From: Saccoglossus kowalevskii
Lineage: Eukaryota > Hemichordata > Enteropneusta > Harrimaniidae
Length of the DNA: 13,155 nucleotides
NCBI RefSeq assembly: GCF_000003605.2
Contig: NW_003119926.1
Span: 66,125 to 79,279, forward strand
Reading direction: 5' to 3'
Below are positions 1-8,000 of the stretch, in pieces (position 1 is the first letter of the stretch; each line of letters opens with the position of its first letter). Below the pieces are notes generated by a model. The model searched no databases. It saw only the letters and a program-made list of their open reading frames with translations, and was not told where the DNA came from. The position numbers and the translations under genes were made by a program.

Positions 1-1639
1 CCCACATACATACAAATTTACTAGTATATGCTGCAATGATATCCAAGCAGTCTGTTGACATGCATCTTGGGGGGGGGGGGTAAACTTTAAAATCCTATAT
101 TGACAAGTTAACATTGAATATGATAGTTTGATAGATGAGACAGTAGTCAGATTTGTAAAGACTGTCCAAGTTAGTGGACCAGTGTAGAACACAATGATTT
201 ATTTTGTTTGGTAGTCTGCTGTGTACCCAAGTGTGACATAAGGAAACATATGCTCCTGAAAAGAAAGGAATCACCCAATAAATCTCATAGGGCATGCTGG
301 GAAGGGAAATGAATTAGCATCTTGTTATTTTAAAAAAATGAAAAAATAAATTATTTATCATCAACATATCAGGTTACTCACTGAAGAAGAGAAGTTAGGT
401 GAACTAGGAGTTCACTTTTCAGGTTTCTAATTTATTTGCATGATTAATGTTACTTAACATTATAAACACACATCACTTAAACTATCCTTAAAAGGCATCC
501 AATAGTAGTTTTTGAGTTGTGACTGAATCAAATTAGAACATTCTGATTTGCATCTAATAATATCAAATTCTGACACTTTTGTAAGGTACAGCAAAATATG
601 CATACCACGATAGTACTGGTTTTCTTTTACTACTCAGACTTTGTCAAATTTACCAACTGCTTTATAATTTCTTTGGCTGTTATTGGCTAGAATTATATAC
701 ACAAATTCCATCATTCTCCCAATTTAACCAATATCTACACTGAAAATTTGATATGCCAACAATATAGCAATAAATACAAAAATAAAGTACAACAACAGAA
801 TGACCAGCTAGTAGGAATACAATGCACATACAAATGACCAATCATAGAACTATTACTATGTGCTTGTGTTGGGTATTTTACATACACATGTGCCATTCAT
901 TGAATCAGTTATGCTTTGTGGGTTGTCTTACAAGATATTCCATATAAAGTCAATATATACATTATGATCTGATATTTTCAGATAACTTCAACTATAATTG
1001 AAACTTGTTTTAATCTGTGGATATATTTGCCAAAAATGAAATAAACCAATCACAATCACTTTTTATTTGAATATATTGTAATATCTAATAACTGTTTATA
1101 TGAAAGAGGATGTGTTGTGTAGATGGATTTACCATATCAACAATGAAATCAATAATCCCAATCACTGGAAACTCTAACTGACTTCATCCGAGTCAACTCT
1201 AAACGCTAACAGGTAACTGCCACTATTAAAAAGGCAGTTTTATTTTTATAACTTTGGACCTCAGTGGGTGTTGTGCTTCTATCTAGAACATCAATGCCAG
1301 ACTAAAATGCATACTATAAAGAAACTATAGTGATGATGAAAACATTATTATGTTCATTTCTCATGTCAAACATAATCAATGTTTTCTATATTTATCTGAA
1401 TAGACATTGTGATATATGTACAATTAATTTGTCAGCTATTCCACAACACACCATACACTATAATACTGTATAAATTATCAACAATCATGTTTTCATTGAT
1501 TGCTTAAATATAAAGACAATATCAAACATTTTGAAAGTTTTCTGCAGTAAAACTAAAGCATGCAAATCAATAATCTGCTATTAAATAAGACTTTACTTAA
1601 ATCTATGTTTTAACTATTAGTCTATATGTACAAGGCAGA
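1..1639. other. Non-coding stretch, probably ANKMY1 intron
   Basis: This is AT-rich, CpG-poor DNA with no exon I can support on either strand; for example 721-1080 has no CpG at all. It should be the intron between the linker exon and the unseen MYND exon. I looked for a cysteine-rich MYND frame on the minus strand and found none. It contains a run of 12 G at 69-80. A minus-strand open frame at 95-295 has no recognisable features. Confidence 0.6.
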
Positions 1640-1850
1640 CATATTGCATACACTGAACATTCACATATCATGTGATAACCATGCATTAAGCATTCACTGA
1701 ACACTCAACTATCATTTAATTAATTATGTTCACTCACTAATCAACCATGTGGTAAGCATGCCTTAAGCATTCACTTAACACTTATCTATCATGTGATAGC
1801 ATGCAATGTTCACTCACTAAGTTACCACATGGTCAGCATGCATTATTGAT
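1640..1850. repeat. Imperfect 77-80-bp tandem repeat, about 2.5 copies
   Basis: Similar blocks recur with an offset of 77-80 bp: ttaagcattcact at 1686 and 1763, and gttcactcactaa at 1728 and 1808. A partial earlier copy lies near 1650. Both units carry catgtgat/catgtgg and atgc palindromic words. The copies have diverged, so this is an old duplication. Confidence 0.7.
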
Positions 1851-1865
1851 TTATTGACATCTTAC

Positions 1866-2091
1866 CTGACATAGATATCATCATTTCTGTCAAGTAGTGG
1901 ATATTCTTGTCCATGACTGTCTTTAGCTATGCTGTGAAATACCACCTGCTTGCCGTCCTCACCACTAGTTAATCTTCTACCATCCTCACCACTAGTTAAT
2001 CTTCTACTCTTCCTTGATTTGGGTTTCATCACACTCTCTGGTACTTTAGCTCCAGCTCCAGTATAGACAAAATTTGGACTTGGGCTGGTAC
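1866..2091 (-). CDS. ANKMY1: ANKMY1 exon, basic linker before the expected MYND finger
   Basis: This exon has 226 bp; it completes a serine codon from the previous exon and leaves two bases over at a GTAAGA donor (rc of 1860-1865). The acceptor is gttattcatatag. The only open frame reads [20 protein letters not shown], then a lysine/arginine stretch ([10 protein letters not shown]), a 9-residue unit RRLTSGEDG present twice, and [20 protein letters not shown] to the end. The PxFVYxxxxKVP part aligns loosely with the vertebrate linker before the MYND finger. The sequence is poorly conserved, so the exon rests on splice sites, frame and position. Confidence 0.82.
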
Positions 2092-5000
2092 CTATATGAA
2101 TAACAAAAATAACCCACTATGAGTGAAGTGAACACCAAATCGGAACCAAATCAGCCATGGCATGTCTACGAAATAGTTTATGACATGTTAAAATGTTATT
2201 TCCATGAAGACAAAAACACAGCTGTTGGTCAAAGTTGCATATAAATAGCAATTATGTTTTACATTTGTACCAACATGTCTCAGCATTTCTATGAAATAAT
2301 GATGCATGGACACATAAATAAACAGAACCCAAAACATAAGTCACCATGTGAGGTGGTGGTCAGTATAATAATCAATAACTTAATCAATGTCTGCTACTTA
2401 CTTCTTCTACCATCGTATTCCTCTTGTTCTAGCCTCCTCTGTTCTCTGTTTACAGCCGCTTCTCTCAGTAAATCTCCCATATGAGCAAGTAGTTTTCTTC
2501 TTGCATTATATGTATCACGTTCAGAGTGCGTTAAGGCATGGTATGGCATGTGAGCTATACGACGATCCTGAAAGAATTATATCACGATTAAAATAGATTA
2601 ATAACTGGATTTGTTTCAATTTCAAGTATAATATTGAGTTTGTTTCAATGATACTTTTCCTAATTGTTTGTAACTAAAGTTTTTGTAACTAAGCTGCAGG
2701 TAGAACCAGGCTAAATATTCATATTTATTTGTATCAAATTTTATCTTATATTGAACATGAAATCTCTAACAGACAGACAGACACAAACAGTGAAATACAC
2801 TCAGACAAACAGCATCCATAAACTGTGGAAAAAATACAAATGTATGAGGAGCGTTCAATAAGTAATGCCCATGACCCACTTCCAGTTCTCTCATCTAGAT
2901 AAAATTTTGCATGTGTAATGATTTACATCTCTATGGGTTATGTTGCAAAAACAGCTCTGAACTAATTGTGGTTTCTGATTTAAAGGTGTTTGAACTGAGT
3001 CAGGTGTGAAATGGAGCCAGTTGAGTGCCGCGCAGTGATCCGTTTTTTGAAAGGACGTACACCAAAGGAGACTATTGATGAAATGAAAGAAACTTATGGT
3101 GATGATGCCCCATCATATGACCTTGTAAAACGCTGGCATTGTGAATTCAACATGGCCAGAAGTCTGTGGAAACAGCTCCCAGACCTGATCGTCCTTCTTC
3201 TGCCATTGATGAGGCATCTGTCTGTCAAGTTGAGGTAGCTATTTTAGAAGATCGACGTATTACTGTTCGCCAAATAGCCCAAGAGGTCAAGATTAGTACA
3301 GGGTCTGTGGAAACTATCATTCATGACCATTTGCATATGCATAAGGTGTCTGCCAGATGGATTCCCAGGTTGCTCACACCTTTCCAGAAGCAAGAACGCG
3401 CTGAGTGCTCGAGGATGAATTTGGAGATGTGCCAAGAAGATGAGTCAAAGTTTTCAAAAGACTGATTACACAGGATGAAACTTGGGTCCATCACTATGAT
3501 CCAGAGACCAAAGCCCAGTCAATGCAGTGGAAGCACTTGGACTCACCACCTCCAAAGAAGGCAAGGGTGCAGCCCTCTGCTGGAAAGGTCATGCTCACAG
3601 TCTTCTGGGACCAGGACGGAGTAGTGATGACATATTTCCTGGCAAAGGGTACCACAATTACAGAAGCCTATTACGCTTCACTTTTGATAAAATTAAGAGA
3701 AGCTAACAAAATCAAGAGGCGGGGCAAGATCAGCAAAGGTATCCTCCTCCTGCAGGACAACGCTTCGGTCCACAACTCGCATGTCGCAAGATCAGAAGCA
3801 CGGGTGTGTGGCTATGAAATCCTCCCCCGTCCCCCTTACTCTCCTGACCTTGCACCCTCTGACTTTCATCTCTTCCCAGCCATGAAGTTGTTTTTGAAAG
3901 GAAAGCGTTTCTTAGATGATGTAGCTTTGATTTCTGAAGTTACAACGTGGTTGGAGGACCAACCTGGGGTGTTTTACAAAAACAGTGTCTAGAGCTGCAT
4001 CAAACGAGGGGAGAAATGCAAAACTCTGGTTGGTTCCTATGTAGAGAAAGACTAATAACTGTGCCAAGTTTTATTAATCTCCTGCTATGGGAAATGGATC
4101 AGGGGCATTACTTATTGAACGCCCCTCGTAGTGCCCTCATTAACTGTAAATAAAGAGCAAAGACACTAAAAATCAATACTGGATAATGTCATTGAGAACC
4201 AAATCATGCAATGATGGAATTGCATTTGAATGATTAATGTAATAGAAAATGATTGAGTACTAAGTAATGACTGAAGATGTCTGGTGAGTCAAGGAAACTA
4301 GTACACATGTTCAAACAAAAAGATTACTGTGTTCATACAACCCTGATAACTGTAATCATACAGCATGTATGTAATCAATACATTGTAATTATACAGTATG
4401 TAACCAATACATTGCAATGGTACAACATGTAACCAATACATTGTGATGATACAATATGTAATTAATATATTGTAATGATACAGTATATAACCAATACATT
4501 GCAATGGCACAATATGTAACTAGTATATTGTGATGATACAGTATGTAACCAATACATTGCAATGGTACAACATGTAACCAATATATTGTGATGGTACAGT
4601 TATGTAACTAATATATTGTAATAATACAGTATGTAATCAGGACATTGTAATGATACAGTATATAACCAATACACTGCAATGGTACAATGTGTAACCAATA
4701 TATTGTGATGATACAATATGTAACTAATATATTGTAATAATACAGTATGTAACCAATACATTGCAATGGTACAACATGTAACCAATACATTGTGATGGTA
4801 CAGTATGTAACTAATATATTGTGATGGTACAACATGTAACCAGGACATTGTAATGATACAGTATATAACCAATATATACACTGCAATGATACAACATGTA
4901 ACCAATATATTGTAATGATACATTATGTAACCAATACACTGCAATGGTACAATATGTAACCAATATATTGTGATGATACAATATGTAACTAATATATTGT

Positions 5001-8000
5001 AATGATACAGTATATAACCAATACACTGCAATGGTACAATGTGTAACCAATATATTGTGATGATACAATATGTAACTAATATATTGTAATGATACAGTAT
5101 ATAACCAATACATTACAATGACACAATATGTAACCAATATATTGTAATGATACAGTGTGTAACTAATATATTGTAATGATACAGTATGTAACCAATACAT
5201 TGCAATGGTGCAATATGTAACTAATATATTGTAATGATACAGTATGTAACAATACATTGTAATGATACAGTATATAACCATTACATTGCAATAGCACAGT
5301 ATGTAACTAATACATTGTAATGATACAGTATGTAACCAGGACATTGTAATGATATAGTATGTAACCAATACATTGCAATGGTACAACATGTAACCAATAT
5401 ATTGTGATGATACAGTATGTAACCAGGACATTGTAATGATGCAGTATGTAACAATATATTGCAATGGTACAATATGTAACCAATATATTGTTATGATTCA
5501 GTATTTAACCAGGACATTGTAATGATACAGTAAGTAACCAATACATTGCAATGGTACAATATGTAACCAATATATTGTAATGATACAATATGTAACTAAT
5601 ATATTGTAATGATACAGTATATAACCAATACATTGCAATGGCACAATATGTAACCAATATATTGTAATGATACAGTATGTAACTAATATATTGTAATGAT
5701 ACAGTATATAACCAATACATTTCAATGGTACAATATATAACCAATATATAGTGATGATACAGTATGTAACCAGGACATTGTAATGGTACAACATGTAACC
5801 AATACATTGCAATGACACAATATGTAACCAATATATTGTAATGATACAATATGTAACTAATATATTGTAATGATACAGTATATAACCAATACATTACAAT
5901 GGCACAATATGTAACCAATATATTGTAATGATACAGTATGTAACTAATATATTGTAATGATACAGTATATAACCAATACATTACAATGGCACAATATGTA
6001 ACCAATATATTGTAATGATACAGTATGTAACTAATATATTGTAATGATACAGTATATAACCAATACATTACAATGACACAATATGTAACCAATATATTGT
6101 AATGATACAGTGTGTAACTAATATATTGTAATGATACAGTATGTAACCAATACATTGCAATGGTGCAATATGTAACCTATATATTGTAATGATACAGTAT
6201 GTAATACATTGTAATGATACAGTATATAACCATTACATTGCAATAGCACAGTATGTAACTAATACATTGTAATGATACAGTATGTAACCAATACATTGTA
6301 ATGATACAGTATGTAACCAATACATTGTAATGACACAGTATGTAACTAATTCATTGTAATGATATGTATGTAACCAATACATTGTAATGATACAGTATGT
6401 ATGTAACCAATACATTGTAATGATACATTATGCATGTAACCAATACATTGTAATGATACAGTATGTATGTAACCAATACATTGTAATGATACAGTATGTA
6501 TGTAACCAATCTAGTATAATAATCACACATAATTAATACAATTTGTTGAATGCATGCAATGTAGGAAAAATAAATGTATATAAGGATATCTCTCCTTAAA
6601 GTAACGTTTTACAATTGATTGTGTAAACTGATAAAATGTTGATACCATTATGTAATAAAATGACAAAGCTGCATACTGATAATGTTGACAATTCACAAGA
6701 AATGGTACAAGTATCAGTAGCATGAAAGATACCCAGATGTTGGCAATTGTTGGACAGTAAGTAAATCAGACATGTTAGTTTGTATGATATTGTAGAGACA
6801 TCCTAAATACAAGGGATAAGGGCAATATATAACAACAATAACAACTGTACCCTTTTTTCTTTTATTATGATCTGTCAGTTAAACATGAAATACAATACAC
6901 ACAATTATTATATATGCAAATGTAGAAAAATGCAGTAGCATCATCATAACTGAACTTTACCAACTAAATTTACAATACTGCTCTAATTACAGATATACTG
7001 ATTTGACAGAAAAGTACATATACATGTATAGCTTTGAATTATAGTTATTAAAGGCTGTATGCAGTTATGATGACACTGTCTCTTTAAAGTTGATTGTAAC
7101 AAACACACTAATCAACATAAGCACGTAAATGCATGCAGAATGCTGAACAGAGAATGGAGGTCAAGACAGAATCAATTTCCCCAATTGAATTCTTTAGATA
7201 TGAACATGTTATAAACAGACAGCAAGTTGGTCACATGACCTACCAAGTTTCCAAGTTATTGCATTATAAACTACACATCTATACAAGCATAAAGTGTCCC
7301 CACATAATTTCTATTCATCCCCATTATATGAACTTATATATGTATCGTACTGAACCAGACTAAACAGACATGCATCATTCATATCAAAACCAGAAAACAT
7401 TAGATCATGCAGCAATCAGCGTAAATGCATTTAAGAACAGTCTTACCTGGTTAAACATCCAATAAGCATAATCTACCGCAGTACCCAGTGATCGTTTACT
7501 TCCCACTGCAATTGGTGCAAGAATATTAGCACCAGCTTCTATTAATTTGTCAATCTGTAATATAAATATTTTAGTAATGATATTTCTGTGACCCCTGACT
7601 GACACTTCAATGACGCGTTAATTGTTCAATATAGTCAAACCTCATTCTTCATACACTGTCAAAATTATAACAATATATATAATTAAAAAAATAGAAATTT
7701 TTATTTGACAACGATGAGATTGGAAGGTCTGAGTAGAAAACACTGCAAGAAGGAACAGCCTCAAAAGAAAAAACAGGTTCCCTTTTTTCAGATGCAAACC
7801 CTTTCTTACTACTTATTCACATACTTAGGTTTACTAATCAATTCTCACCAGTGCTATTCTTTGTTCTGGTGTTCTTCTATGTTCAAATGCTGTATTGGAT
7901 GAGGCACACAAAGCACTACCAACACCATGACCTAATGGTAGACTAGGATTGGCTCCATGACATAACAATTCATCTATTGCCTGTAACAAATATTGAAAAT

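Larger units (their letters stand above)
2845..4128 (+). mobile_element. Mariner-family DNA transposon, inactive, complete ends
   Basis: This 1284-bp element is flanked by TA at 2843-2844 and 4129-4130, the target duplication used by the Tc1/mariner superfamily. Its ends are 26-bp inverted repeats identical at 24 positions. The single internal gene is a mariner transposase of the DD34D class. Size, TIR length, TA target and catalytic spacing all agree with mariner. It lies antisense to ANKMY1 inside the largest intron. The transposase is broken, so the copy cannot move itself, though its ends look intact enough to be bound by a transposase supplied in trans. Confidence 0.95.
4351..6513. repeat. 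Minisatellite, 29-bp unit, about 74 copies, 87-bp higher-order period
   Basis: The consensus unit is roughly taaccaatacattgtaatg followed by atacagtatg. Successive taacc starts are 29 bp apart (4401 and 4430, for example). Units alternate between aaccaatacattRcaatg, aaccaatatattgtaatg and aactaatatattgtaatg types, giving an 87-bp (3 x 29) super-unit. The acatt-type landmark falls at 5456, 5543, 5630, 5717, 5804, 5891, 5978 and 6065, exactly 87 apart each time. One unit at the left edge and five at the right edge are 33 bp, with an extra GTAT. There are no unique spacers, so it is not a CRISPR array. The long minus-strand open frames within it arise because the repeat lacks stop codons on that strand. 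Confidence 0.97.

Noticed and set aside
69-80. Run of 12 G as a functional G-quadruplex or regulatory site
   Set aside because: A lone homopolymer in intronic DNA; slippage explains it and there are no neighbouring G-runs.
95-295. Minus-strand open frame as the missing MYND exon
   Set aside because: It lacks the paired cysteine pattern of a MYND zinc finger and has no supporting splice sites in the right phase.
4600-6155. Long minus-strand open frames (up to 217 codons) as protein-coding genes
   Set aside because: They consist only of the 29-bp minisatellite, are open in several frames at once and show no sequence beyond the repeat; being stop-free is a property of the unit.
4351-6513. CRISPR-like array, since the period is 29 bp
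   Set aside because: Repeats are directly adjacent without unique spacers, and the context is an intron of an animal gene.
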